Below are positions 53,177-62,372 of a DNA stretch of 64,000 bases, piece after piece. The DNA is taken from assembly GCA_023511485.1 (NCBI GenBank), contig JAIMBH010000012.1, forward strand, positions 1 through 64,000. Direction: 5' to 3'. A program made the translations under genes and the position numbers. Source of the DNA: Bacillota bacterium. GTDB taxonomy: Bacteria; Actinomycetota; Aquicultoria; Aquicultorales; Aquicultoraceae. The first letter of the stretch is position 1, and each line of letters starts with the position of its first letter. Below the pieces are notes generated by a model. It was given only the letters and a program-made list of their open reading frames with translations, did no database searches and was not told the DNA's origin.

Positions 53177-55708
53177 TTATTGCGTTGGCCTAAAAAAATG
53201 CCCTGTCGTGGTTTGTGTATCCCGCAATACAGTACGCTCTGCTTGCTTTAAAACAGGTGTAATATCGTTTACACCTGAAGATATTAAGTCTATCGCTCTG
53301 CGGTAGAGGGAGACAGCTTCACCCACCGCCTCAGGCTCATAGCGATTTAGAAGCAGGCGCATTGAAGCTATGCCGGCACTGATAAGCTTCTCTATATTTG
53401 GAAGCATATAAAGCTCGTGCGAGTTATAGATATGTGAGCGGCACTCTGTATCCTGCTCAACCGGAAATTTGAACCCCTTTTGGTCGATAATATAAAACTT
53501 CCGCGACGAGCACACGTTACAGCTTCCCTTGGACGTGCTTGGTACGCAGTGCTCGGCAGTCATTATCTCGAGCCATCCATGCACGAGCGATTCGCTCTCT
53601 ACATCAACGGAATTAGAAATTACAGCTATCTGATCAAGCGCCAGCTCAGGCGAGAGCGTTATCCTAAAAGCTCCGGCTTCCTTAAAAAAACGGGTGCTTA
53701 CCATATTAAAGTTGTTTATGTGGTAGTCGAGGATTATGGGTAGCCCAATACCCCTGGCCAAATAAAACATGCCTATATTGTCAACCAGCAGTGCATCTAG
53801 GTTTACATTATTATCCTTTATAAACTCGACTAATGTCTTAGCCTCATGCTCGTGTATTATATTTCCAGTAGCTAAAGCAAGCTTTATACCACTGCTTGAG
53901 CGAAGCTCTGAAAACAGGGAGAGATCGGGGCCGCCGACCCGCGACAAACCGGGCCTTATATAAATCCAATCGGCGCCTGCCTCTGCCGCTTTGTGGGCTT
54001 GCCCTATATTGCTTATATCCGCAGCAAGGGCAGGTTTGCCAGTTCTTTCTACCGGCTCAGGTTTTATTATCTCTAAAAGTTTATCTCTTGCCTTCTTTAT
54101 TGAAATCTTTGGCCGCTCATAAGCGCTGAGCCTTAGGTTGTCGAGTTCTCTAGTTAGCCCTCGGCGCAAATCATTTAGCTTGCCAAGCGGAACCATGACG
54201 CCCGAGCCCACATGTATATCCCATGATTCAACCTTATATACAGTATTACCCAGGCGATTTAACTGCGTGATAACGTCATCCTCTGATAAAGTCCTGCGCT
54301 CTGCCCTCTCTGCGGGAAATTCACTTTTTATTTCTACCTCCGGGTAAGTACCGCTCCCAATCACGGAAGCTTTAAGAACGATAGGCTCTCCTACCTCGAT
54401 ATAAGCTGACACGCTTATAGGAATGCGCTTTGCATCGGCCCCCTGTATCGCATCCTTTGCTTTTTTGGCTATGTTAACGTTATAAGTCCTAAAAACCCTA
54501 TCCCCGGCTTTTATCTTGTGCCTTTTCGCTTTTATGGTAATGACCACTTTTGATCCTGCCGGCGCACACTTAACTAGCTTATTATCGATAAACAGGTCCT
54601 CAACCTTGACCTTGATTCTTCCGCCTTTTGTTACCCAAATCTCTATCTCATCGCCCACGCAGAGTTCACGCCTTATCTGGATCCCCAATTTTGCCTTATA
54701 AACATCAAGATAGGTTACCCGGCCAAGGAAAATACCGCGGTCATTAGGCCTTTCAAAGCTCATCATCCGCGCATCCCTTATCTTCTTGAAATAACCCTCA
54801 GTAAAGCCACGGCTAAATGCTTCCTGTAGCTCGTCTATCTCGTCGTCGGTTATGGTAAAACGGTCGGGGTCATCCGTATACCTGTCTATCGCACTTCTGT
54901 ATATACGTGTAACCGTGGCGACATATTCCGGCGACTTCATACGCCCTTCGATCTTAAGCGCTGTTACGCCTGCTTTTGCCAGTTCAGGAATAAGCCGTAT
55001 CCCGCATAAATCCCTCGTGCTTAAAATGTGTCGCCCCGGGATTGGCCAGACCTCTTCTTTTTTGCCTGCAACGACAAGTTCGTAGCCCATACGGCATGCC
55101 TGCGGGCAAAGACCCCTGTTTCCACTGCGATTGCCAACCATGCTGCTAAACAAACACTGACCCGAGTAGGAAAAGCAAAGAGCCCCATGGATAAAAGCCT
55201 CAATTTCAAGGGCGGTCGAGGCGCATATTTTTTCTATCTCTCCAATGGATAGCTCACGGGCAAGCGTTACCCTTTTTGCGCCTTTTTCTTCCAGAAGTTT
55301 TACCATCGCCGTATTGTGCGCATTCATCTGTGTGCTTGCATGAACCGGCAGATTTGGCATTATGCGCTTTATGATGTTGAAAAGGCCCCAGTCCTGGACA
55401 ATCACCGCATCAGCGCCAGCATCGCAAACAGCGGCAAGTCTTTCAACAGCAACAGGAAGCTCTTCGTCGGAGATTATTGTGTTGAATGTAATATATACCA
55501 TGACATTCCTCAGATGGGCTTGCTTTATAACGTTCGTGAGCTCATCGAGGGAGAAATTTTCAGCCCCACGTCTTGCGTTAAATTTATCGGTACCAAGATA
55601 AATTGCATCAGCCCCAGCATTTAATGCTGCATCAAAAGCAGCCCTGCTGCCAGCAGGCGATAGGAGCTCGAGCTTTCTATGAATCTTGTTTTCGTCATAA
55701 TCGATCAT
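53177..55708 (-). CDS. Peptidase U32 family protein (RlhA/TrhP-like RNA hydroxylation family)
   Basis: About 843 residues from the ATG at 55708, with GGTGAT 8 nt upstream (a longer start at 55729 lacks a site). The N-terminal U32 domain has LLSPAGSRAAFDAALNAGADAIYLG, NTIISDEEL, FIHGALCFSYSGQCL and MVGNRSGNRGLCPQACRMGYELV, with cysteines that in family members bind an iron-sulfur cluster. A middle region (about 400-560) corresponds to DUF3656, then a second U32 half follows (about 570-840; CNVCSSRKFY). Related proteins hydroxylate tRNA uridine (TrhP) or 23S rRNA (RlhA) rather than cleave protein. Confidence 0.88.
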   Translation of the reverse strand: MIDYDENKIHRKLELLSPAGSRAAFDAALNAGADAIYLGTDKFNARRGAENFSLDELTNVIKQAHLRNVMVYITFNTIISDEELPVAVERLAAVCDAGADAVIVQDWGLFNIIKRIMPNLPVHASTQMNAHNTAMVKLLEEKGAKRVTLARELSIGEIEKICASTALEIEAFIHGALCFSYSGQCLFSSMVGNRSGNRGLCPQACRMGYELVVAGKKEEVWPIPGRHILSTRDLCGIRLIPELAKAGVTALKIEGRMKSPEYVATVTRIYRSAIDRYTDDPDRFTITDDEIDELQEAFSRGFTEGYFKKIRDARMMSFERPNDRGIFLGRVTYLDVYKAKLGIQIRRELCVGDEIEIWVTKGGRIKVKVEDLFIDNKLVKCAPAGSKVVITIKAKRHKIKAGDRVFRTYNVNIAKKAKDAIQGADAKRIPISVSAYIEVGEPIVLKASVIGSGTYPEVEIKSEFPAERAERRTLSEDDVITQLNRLGNTVYKVESWDIHVGSGVMVPLGKLNDLRRGLTRELDNLRLSAYERPKISIKKARDKLLEIIKPEPVERTGKPALAADISNIGQAHKAAEAGADWIYIRPGLSRVGGPDLSLFSELRSSSGIKLALATGNIIHEHEAKTLVEFIKDNNVNLDALLVDNIGMFYLARGIGLPIILDYHINNFNMVSTRFFKEAGAFRITLSPELALDQIAVISNSVDVESESLVHGWLEIMTAEHCVPSTSKGSCNVCSSRKFYIIDQKGFKFPVEQDTECRSHIYNSHELYMLPNIEKLISAGIASMRLLLNRYEPEAVGEAVSLYRRAIDLISSGVNDITPVLKQAERTVLRDTQTTTGHFFRPTQ

Positions 55709-56120
55709 CAAGCAATCACCTAAAAACAAGTTACTTAGTAATACCGTTACCGGTGCTTTTGATAAAATATCTATTTGCAGTGCGTCCGCACCGTATAAAC
55801 GGCTGCAACCTTCTTTAACCGCAAATCACACTACACAAAAATAACCCACCTTCACTCATTAAACAAGAAAACTTTATCCCATGCCTGCGGAGCTATCATG
55901 CTCTGAGTAAGGGTAAATTTACCGTTTCGGCAAAAAACAACAAATATGCCCTTTTCCAGCCTTATTGGGCCTTAACCACCTTGCCAGACAGTAAAAATTA
56001 TTTTAAAATTCGTAACCGCCTGGCTCATTTCAACGTTTTTCGGGAATAGATAAATCACGCGTAATAACCGTAGTCTTATTAAGTCCAAAGTTAAAATTCC
56101 TGTAGAAAGAGTGATGTTCA
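55709..56120. other. Divergent promoter region of the U32 and PBP genes
   Basis: About 410 nt with no supported gene, RNA or clear repeat. It must carry promoters for both. No convincing -35/-10 pair was found. Confidence 0.5.
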
Positions 56121-58244
56121 TTGAAGAGGTACGCTTTACTAGTTGCTGTTGCATTCTTTCTTACCGTACGGTTAGCGAGTGCTTTTGCGGGTGAGGCAAA
56201 CCAGATGGTTAAAGCGGAAAATAAAGGTCTCACCAAAACGGCGCAAAGGTCCTACATTTTAGCCGATGACGGCACAGTTCTCACCCGTCTTTACATCGAA
56301 AATCGTGAAGATGTTCCGCTTGAAAGCATTCCAAAGTATGTTCAAAACGCTTTCATTGCAATTGAAGATGAGCGTTTCTATGAACACCATGGGGTAGACT
56401 TTTACGGTATTTCAAGAGCTTTTCTGGCTAATATAAGGTCCGGCAAAATTGTAGAAGGCGGTAGTACCATTACCCAACAATATGTCAAGCTCAGTCTTGG
56501 TAACACAGAGAGAACCTACTCCAGGAAAATAAGGGAAGCAATACTCGCTTCTAAGCTTGAGAGAAAATACACTAAACAGCAGATACTTGAAGCATATCTT
56601 AATACAATCTATTTTGGCCAAGGAGCATACGGGGTAGAGGCGGCATCGGAGGTCTTCTTTAACAAGAAAGTCGGTGAGCTAAATCTCTCTGAGGCCGCGC
56701 TTCTCGCCGGGATAACAAAGGCACCCGACTTATTTTCGCCTTATACCCATCCCGAAGCTGCCTATCAAAGGCAAGCGATCGTACTTGATAAAATGGTTGA
56801 GCAGGGTTACATAACCAGGGCAGAGGCTGAGGCGGCAAAACAAAACAGGCCGCAGCTTGCTCCGATTAAACCGGAACCGGTTATAGCGCCTTATTTTGTT
56901 GAGTATGTAAAGCAACAGCTTATTAAAGAATACGGTGTCGAGAAAGTATTTAAGGGTGGGCTTCGTGTTTATACGACCCTAAATATTCGGGCACAAAACC
57001 TGGCTCAAGATGCAATAAATTCAACGCTTAACCTGCCAAAGGACCCACAGGCAGCGTTGGTATCAATCGTTCCGCAGAATGGGCACATTATCGCAATGGT
57101 TGGAGGTCGTGACTTTTCAAATATTAAATACAACCTGGCTGTTCAGGGCAAGCGGCAGCCAGGATCGGCATTTAAACCATTTGTATTAATTACAGCACTT
57201 AAACAAGGTTATGGCCCAAACGATGTCTTTGATTCAAGCTCGCCAAAAGCAATACAGATAGGCAAACCCGGCCGCTATAATCCGCCGTGGATCGTTCACA
57301 ACAGTGAGGGAAGCGGCTATGGTGCGATGACTCTTCGCGAAGCAACAGTCAAATCGGTCAACGCGGTATACGCTCAGCTTGTAGTCAAAGTTGGACCGCA
57401 AAATGTGGCTGATACCGCCCACTCTATGGGAATAACAACCCGTATCGACCCGTACCCTGCTATCGGCATCGGGGGTCTTACAGTTGGTGTATCTCCTCTT
57501 GAGATGGCCTCAGCCTATGGGACGATAGCTAACGGTGGCGCACACGTAAAACCCGTATCTATTACTAAAATAACTGATGCAAAGGGCAATATAATAAAGC
57601 AAACTAAAACAGAAAGTTCTCAGGCCCTAGACCCGCAAATAGCTTACCGGGCTATTGATATCATGAAAGGCGTTATCGAGCGGGGTACTGCAACACGGGC
57701 GAATATCGGCAGACCTGCTGCGGGCAAGACCGGCACTAATGAGGAGTACCGCGACGCCTGGTTTGTTGGATTTACCCCGAATTTAGTGACAAGTGTTTGG
57801 ATGGGATACCCAGAAGCGCAGGTATCCATGTATAACGTTCATGGAAGCAGAGGTTATGGAGGAATTATTCCGGCAACCATATGGCATAAGTTTATGCAGG
57901 CTCAGCTTGCCGGCACTCCAGCACTTGATTGGCCAGCGGCAAGTTGGCCTGAATCGCAGTCCCAAAACACAAATGATGCAAGTGTACAACCGAAGAACTA
58001 TGACCGAAGGTCCCTTCGGAAATCTACGACAACCACCCAAACAACCCCCATACCGCCAACAACAAATCCCCCGGCACCTCCAACAACCAATCCTCCGGCG
58101 CCACCAACAACCAATCCTCCGGCGCCACCAACAACCAATCCTCCGGCGCCACCAACAACCCAGCAACAAGCGCCGCCCGAAAATCAAATAAACCCGCCTT
58201 CGACAAATGGCATAGAGGAACGCCGGATGAGAATAATCAGGTAG
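56121..58244 (+). CDS. Class A penicillin-binding protein (bifunctional PBP1a type)
   Basis: 707 residues starting with TTG at 56121. One N-terminal membrane anchor/signal (about 5-24). The GT51 transglycosylase domain has its catalytic Glu82 in IEDERFYEHHGVDFYG. The transpeptidase domain has SxxK with Ser349 (QPGSAFKPF), SVN (VKSVNAVYAQL) and KTG at 536-538 (AGKTGTNEEYRDAWFVGF). The C-terminal ~60 residues are Pro/Thr rich with four copies of PPTTNPPA, probably a flexible wall-spanning tail. It polymerises and cross-links peptidoglycan. The signal is supported by the length and by the following hairpin. Confidence 0.95.
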   Translation: MKRYALLVAVAFFLTVRLASAFAGEANQMVKAENKGLTKTAQRSYILADDGTVLTRLYIENREDVPLESIPKYVQNAFIAIEDERFYEHHGVDFYGISRAFLANIRSGKIVEGGSTITQQYVKLSLGNTERTYSRKIREAILASKLERKYTKQQILEAYLNTIYFGQGAYGVEAASEVFFNKKVGELNLSEAALLAGITKAPDLFSPYTHPEAAYQRQAIVLDKMVEQGYITRAEAEAAKQNRPQLAPIKPEPVIAPYFVEYVKQQLIKEYGVEKVFKGGLRVYTTLNIRAQNLAQDAINSTLNLPKDPQAALVSIVPQNGHIIAMVGGRDFSNIKYNLAVQGKRQPGSAFKPFVLITALKQGYGPNDVFDSSSPKAIQIGKPGRYNPPWIVHNSEGSGYGAMTLREATVKSVNAVYAQLVVKVGPQNVADTAHSMGITTRIDPYPAIGIGGLTVGVSPLEMASAYGTIANGGAHVKPVSITKITDAKGNIIKQTKTESSQALDPQIAYRAIDIMKGVIERGTATRANIGRPAAGKTGTNEEYRDAWFVGFTPNLVTSVWMGYPEAQVSMYNVHGSRGYGGIIPATIWHKFMQAQLAGTPALDWPAASWPESQSQNTNDASVQPKNYDRRSLRKSTTTTQTTPIPPTTNPPAPPTTNPPAPPTTNPPAPPTTNPPAPPTTQQQAPPENQINPPSTNGIEERRMRIIR
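58054..58160 (+). repeat. 24-nt coding repeats (PPTTNPPA) in the PBP tail
   Basis: The sequence CCAACAACCAATCCTCCGGC plus GCCA recurs about four times, keeping reading frame, and gives PPTTNPPA units. A low-complexity linker likely to vary in copy number. Confidence 0.85.
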
Positions 58245-58297
58245 GCAAATAGCAGAATGCTATTTGCTATTTAGTGCCGGCTATTTGCTATCTTTGC
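58245..58297. repeat. Heptad-built hairpin between convergent PBP and GatD genes
   Basis: GCAAATAGCA and its complement form a perfect 10-bp stem with a 3-nt loop at 58245-58267, followed by more GCTATTT heptads up to about 58293. It may terminate both convergent genes. Confidence 0.7.
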
Positions 58298-59083
58298 TTA
58301 CAAATGCGTTGTTCTTGCGGTTTCGGACCTTCTTTTTGCCGACTCGAAAGCGGAGTACTCAATCGAATCATCCAGCGGATCAATAGCGACGTCGCTACCG
58401 TAGCGATGCTTCAGTGCGAGCATGATTAAATAATCTGTGAACCAGGGGTTTTTTGGCAATAGTGAGCCATGTAGATACGTGCCAAAAGCGTTCCTGTAGC
58501 GACAGCCCTCAAAGCTTCCCGTGCCGTCGTTGCCGTAACCGTGAACCACCCTGCCCAGCGGAATGACATTTTTACCTAAAAACGTTTTACCGCTATGGTT
58601 CTCAAAGCCAATCAGCTCTAAGCTCTGCTTCACACTCAAAAAATACCCACGGTCGGATTTTTGGAAAGTATCTGTGCAATCCACTAGGATATTTCCAATC
58701 ATCCTGAGATCGCTTCCTACTGTATAAGCATCGAAAACGCTTATCCCTTTCAACTCTTTGCCATCTTTTGTTTTGAAGTAGTGTCCGAATAACTGAAACG
58801 CTCCGCAAATCGTCAAAACGCACATACCCCGCTCTACAGCCTCCCTGATTTGCGATCCTTTAGTTACTAAATCTTCGGCAACGGCCAGCTGATTTCTATC
58901 CTGACCTCCGCCCATGAAGAGCATATCGATATCGGTTAGATCCAATACATCGCCCCTTTTCACCCTGATGACCTCAATATCGATACCTCGCCAGGTGCAC
59001 CTTTTTGTGAGCGACAAGATATTCCCATAATCGCCGTATAAGTTCATTTCCTCTGCATAAAGATGCACGAGCTTTATTATCAT
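58298..59083 (-). CDS. gatD: Lipid II isoglutaminyl synthase glutaminase subunit
   Basis: 261 residues from the ATG at 59083, which overlaps the murT stop (ATGA). It is a class I amidotransferase-like glutaminase: MNLYGDYGNILSLTKRC, LFMGGGQDRNQLA, nucleophile Cys93 in LTICGAFQLFGHYF and catalytic His in GTYLHGSLLPKNP. GatD frees ammonia from glutamine for MurT, which amidates the D-Glu of lipid II. Known from Gram-positive cell walls, where murT-gatD is an operon, as here. Confidence 0.95.
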   Translation of the reverse strand: MIIKLVHLYAEEMNLYGDYGNILSLTKRCTWRGIDIEVIRVKRGDVLDLTDIDMLFMGGGQDRNQLAVAEDLVTKGSQIREAVERGMCVLTICGAFQLFGHYFKTKDGKELKGISVFDAYTVGSDLRMIGNILVDCTDTFQKSDRGYFLSVKQSLELIGFENHSGKTFLGKNVIPLGRVVHGYGNDGTGSFEGCRYRNAFGTYLHGSLLPKNPWFTDYLIMLALKHRYGSDVAIDPLDDSIEYSAFESAKRRSETARTTHL

Positions 59084-60465
59084 GCCACCTTCCTCCAAAA
59101 ACCTTCCACGACTCCCTTTCTAGTCAGGTAATTCCTGAGCTGCAGCATTCCCGTATACGTAGCAAGAACATATAGCGTTTCCCCAGAAGGTGTGTTGTTG
59201 ACTGCATCTGCGAAAGCGTCCTCGACATCGTTTATGATTACTATTTTTGACATGTCAAAATCCTCGTATTTTAGCCGCAGTGCCATGTCTTGCGCTCTGA
59301 CACCCGATACGTAGAAAAATTTAAAATTATCCTTTATCAGATAAACGTCTGCATCCCAAATCCACGAGATATCAGTGCCGTCGGCAAAATTATCATTGAG
59401 AATTATCATGAAGTTTCTTGCGTTTGCATCTGTGTTAAGCGTTTCAATAATCTGTGTAAGACCAATCGGATTTTTAACAAGCAGCAAATAGACTTCTCTA
59501 TCCCTAACAACAAATTTCTCCATTCTGCCGAAAGCTGCTGATGAGCTATTGAGAGCTTCTTTTATGGTTTCACCATCTACACCCAGAACAACCGCAGCAG
59601 AGTAGGCAGCCAGTGAATTGTAGATGTTAAATATGCCGGATAGATTCAGGGAAATATCAATTTTACTCTGTCCATTTGTCAGGAAGAACGATGAATTTTT
59701 GACTCCGTGCAAGCTTATGTTTCCAGCTTCAAAGTCGGGCTTGGGTCGCTTAAAATCGCCATTTGGACAGCTGTAAATTCCCAAGTGCCCGTAGTATCTC
59801 TTCTCGAACTTAAGCTCTGCTCGGCATATAAGGCAGTCTTTTGTATCAACCGAAGCCCTCGACCTGGAAACATAGCCATTATCGTTTAGTCCAAAATATT
59901 TAACCTTGATTTTTGTGTTCAAAACCTTGGCAAGCGATGCAACAAGAGGATCATCAGCATTTAGAACAATTGTGGCATTCTCAAGTTTCTCTACCGACCC
60001 CGCAATTACGGCGGCGATCTTATCAAGTTCGCCGTACCGGTCAAGCTGGTCGCGGAAGAGATTAGTTACTAAAACCACCCTTGGATTGAGGTTGGCTACA
60101 GCAACCGGCATAGCCGCCTCATCGACTTCAAATAAGCCGATATCGCCACGCGGCTTCCCAAAAATGGTCGATTGTTCAATTAGGGCAGATGCAATACCGC
60201 GCATCAGGTTGGATCCAGTACGGTTATGAACCACCTTTAAGCCCCAGTAATTCAATATAGACGAAAGGTGCTTTGAGGTCGTTGTCTTGCCATTCGTTCC
60301 AGTTATTACTACTGTGCCGTACTTTAACTTGCTTACTGTGCTTGCTATAAGTCTGGGGTTAATTGCTAAAGCTACCAGTCCGGGGAAGGATGAGCCGCCC
60401 CCTATTTTAAACATCCTGCTAAAAAGCATTAATATTTTGCCGATAATGATTGCAATAAGTCTCAT
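59080..60465 (-). CDS. murT: Lipid II isoglutaminyl synthase, MurT subunit
   Basis: 461 residues from the ATG at 60465; a TTG at 60483 adds six residues. Mur ligase core with ATP site VVITGTNGKTTTSKHLSS, FEVDEAAMP and NLFRDQLDRYGELD, and a four-cysteine zinc ribbon (CLICRAELKFEKRYYGHLG and SCPNG) that is special to MurT. A C-terminal DUF1727 domain (about 320-455) joins it to GatD. Cytoplasmic. Together with gatD it forms an operon; the first gene, with no good ribosome site visible. Confidence 0.95.
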   Translation of the reverse strand: MRLIAIIIGKILMLFSRMFKIGGGSSFPGLVALAINPRLIASTVSKLKYGTVVITGTNGKTTTSKHLSSILNYWGLKVVHNRTGSNLMRGIASALIEQSTIFGKPRGDIGLFEVDEAAMPVAVANLNPRVVLVTNLFRDQLDRYGELDKIAAVIAGSVEKLENATIVLNADDPLVASLAKVLNTKIKVKYFGLNDNGYVSRSRASVDTKDCLICRAELKFEKRYYGHLGIYSCPNGDFKRPKPDFEAGNISLHGVKNSSFFLTNGQSKIDISLNLSGIFNIYNSLAAYSAAVVLGVDGETIKEALNSSSAAFGRMEKFVVRDREVYLLLVKNPIGLTQIIETLNTDANARNFMIILNDNFADGTDISWIWDADVYLIKDNFKFFYVSGVRAQDMALRLKYEDFDMSKIVIINDVEDAFADAVNNTPSGETLYVLATYTGMLQLRNYLTRKGVVEGFWRKVA

Positions 60466-60531
60466 AAACCCGGTTACGTACAAGCCACAATTGCTTCTCA
60501 GGCATTTACTGCTCTTTAGCTTTTACCCTTT

Positions 60532-61485
60532 TTAAATTCTCTTAATCCTCTTAAGGCCAGACGTCGTAAGAATCTTTACTCCGTTTTGCTCAAGTTTATC
60601 CAGGAAAAGGTTCATTCCTATCGCATCGCTTGAGATATGCCCTGCGACGATAATATTTATATGGCTCTCTGAGGCTTTCTTGCGAAGCTTCTCACTGAAA
60701 TGCATGCCGACAATCGTTCCAACCCCAGCATTAGCGAGTCTCTCAATAGCACCTTCCGGCCCTTCCGTACCGCCAGTCATATCGACTATAATCTTTCCAG
60801 GCCGCTTGCTTGCTTCTCCAACCAAAATGGTTGGACCAGCTTCTTTTAAAGCTGCGTCTTTGTATTCCGGTATTTCCCTTAATGCCTTTACTATTTCTCC
60901 TAAAGTCCCGGGAGACTTCTCAACCAGGTAGTCCTGAACAAACCGGGTCACTAGATTATCAGCCGGCGTATGAATATTCATAAAAGCAAAGCCAAGCAGG
61001 CTTGCAGCATCGACGGCACGGTTATGGTTTACCGGCATCAGGCTACGGCGAACCTCCATCATCCGCTCACCTATCAGGTCATCACCTATATTAATTGGGA
61101 CCCCATAGCTGGCCCATATATCAGCCTGCATACCCATAACATTCGCAAGAGCAGCAAGCGCTCTGCCCTCAGGATGATGGGCGAGGATAAGGTCTATTAC
61201 CTCACCCTTCTCTCTTAGTCTATCGGCCAATATAACTTCCTGCGTTTCCATATCTATTCCAGCTAGCAAGCCTCTAACTTCTTTTTCGGGATCGCCGGCT
61301 AGTATTCTAGTATCTGAATATGGATTGTCCAGGGTATCGATATCGAAAAATTCTTTTTCGTCGGCTTTTAAATCGTCATATTCCTTGCGTTTTTTGTCTA
61401 GCTGCTTGCTGACTTCATCTACGCCGCGAGGATCGTTCGCAATCCCCACCTCTATCGCCAAATCATAAATTTCACGCAATTTCAC
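60532..61485 (-). CDS. NIF3 (DUF34)-like protein
   Basis: 317 residues with the NIF3/DUF34 marks IDLILAHHPEGRALAAL in the middle and NIIVAGHISSDAIGMN near the end, which together resemble the dinuclear-metal site of the family. The N-terminal 60 residues are an unusual charged helical start. Family members are proposed to be GTP cyclohydrolase-like or tRNA-thiolation-related, but no function is firmly established. Start GTG at 61485 with GGAGGT 9 nt upstream. It lies alone between murT and the glycosylase gene. Confidence 0.82.
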   Translation of the reverse strand: MKLREIYDLAIEVGIANDPRGVDEVSKQLDKKRKEYDDLKADEKEFFDIDTLDNPYSDTRILAGDPEKEVRGLLAGIDMETQEVILADRLREKGEVIDLILAHHPEGRALAALANVMGMQADIWASYGVPINIGDDLIGERMMEVRRSLMPVNHNRAVDAASLLGFAFMNIHTPADNLVTRFVQDYLVEKSPGTLGEIVKALREIPEYKDAALKEAGPTILVGEASKRPGKIIVDMTGGTEGPEGAIERLANAGVGTIVGMHFSEKLRKKASESHINIIVAGHISSDAIGMNLFLDKLEQNGVKILTTSGLKRIKRI

Positions 61486-61668
61486 TTAGCATTACCTCCA
61501 CCTTCGAACTGCCAGTAACTTGAGACAAAAATTAATTTAAAAACTGCTCAGGATATCATGCCCTTTATCAACATTCCACCAACTATTGACCGCCATTCCC
61601 ACATATGAAGTGCCGACAAACTGTGACATTATTACATAATATGCGAATGGTGTGCTAAAGCTCAAACT

Positions 61669-62277
61669 TTATCTTGATACATAGGGATTCCCTTTAATAG
61701 CAAACCTTAAAAGTAAATCTGTCCCAGATGAGATGCCTATCCGGGGACTGTTAACTACCTTAAAGGAACTCATCAAACCGGCTGCTATATATAAGTCACT
61801 CGTATCGGATGTTAAATCGGTACCGTTATCATTTATGTCTACTTTGAGTGCCTTTGTTAGTTTACCCGGGCCGTTTGTAAGATTGACCTTGTTCTTAACC
61901 GGGCGATTTTTCATCATCTCATCAATGCCGGATACTGGCTCTACTGCTCTTATTAATACAGCACCCGCGGTTCCTTCAGGCCCAGTTACTACATTAAGAA
62001 GGTGATGCACCCCATAATTTAGGTAAACGTAGGCTATACCGGCTCTGCCAAACATCACGGAATTTCTAGGGGTCATGCCTCTGCTTGCATGGCTTGCAGG
62101 ATCATCTTCGCCGAAATACGCCTCTACCTCAACAATGCGGCCAATCATGGTCGCATCAGGGGTTTTTCTTACAAGTAGCCTGCCCAAAAGATCTATTGCC
62201 ACCGCCTCGGTATCTCGCAGATAGAAACCAACATCCAAAGGTATTAGGGCTTTATCGAGAATAGTCATTTGAGACAT
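61669..62277 (-). CDS. 3-methyladenine DNA glycosylase (AAG/MPG family)
   Basis: 202 residues. Family motifs: LIPLDVGFYLRDTEAVAIDLLGRLLVRK, EVEAYFGEDDPASHASRGMTPRNSVMFG (with catalytic Glu and base-reading region), YVYLNYGVHHLLNVVTGPEG and NLTNGPGKLTKALKVD. It excises alkylated purines in base-excision repair. Length is typical. Follows the PolX gene on the same strand with a 95-nt gap containing a hairpin. Confidence 0.94.
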   Translation of the reverse strand: MSQMTILDKALIPLDVGFYLRDTEAVAIDLLGRLLVRKTPDATMIGRIVEVEAYFGEDDPASHASRGMTPRNSVMFGRAGIAYVYLNYGVHHLLNVVTGPEGTAGAVLIRAVEPVSGIDEMMKNRPVKNKVNLTNGPGKLTKALKVDINDNGTDLTSDTSDLYIAAGLMSSFKVVNSPRIGISSGTDLLLRFAIKGNPYVSR

Positions 62278-62323
62278 CAGAGCTGATTATAGCATATGTT
62301 GGCTCTGCGCTGGTAGCTAACAG

Positions 62324-62356
62324 CTGACCGTCAGACCCAAAGGTCTGCGGTGTCAG
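62324..62356. repeat. Hairpin between the glycosylase and PolX genes
   Basis: CTGAC/GTCAG outer pair with inner CAGACC/GGTCTG and a CAAA loop, near copies of CTAACAGCTGAC-type heptads. There is no clear T-run. Confidence 0.6.
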
Positions 62357-62372
62357 TAAACTGCAGTGCTAG

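Noticed and set aside
57783-58206. Open frames on both strands over the PBP tail (repeats of RRRIGCWW, HQQPILRR and EDWLLVAP)
   Set aside because: They are out-of-frame readings of the 24-nt PPTTNPPA repeat; the PBP frame has the family domains and motifs.
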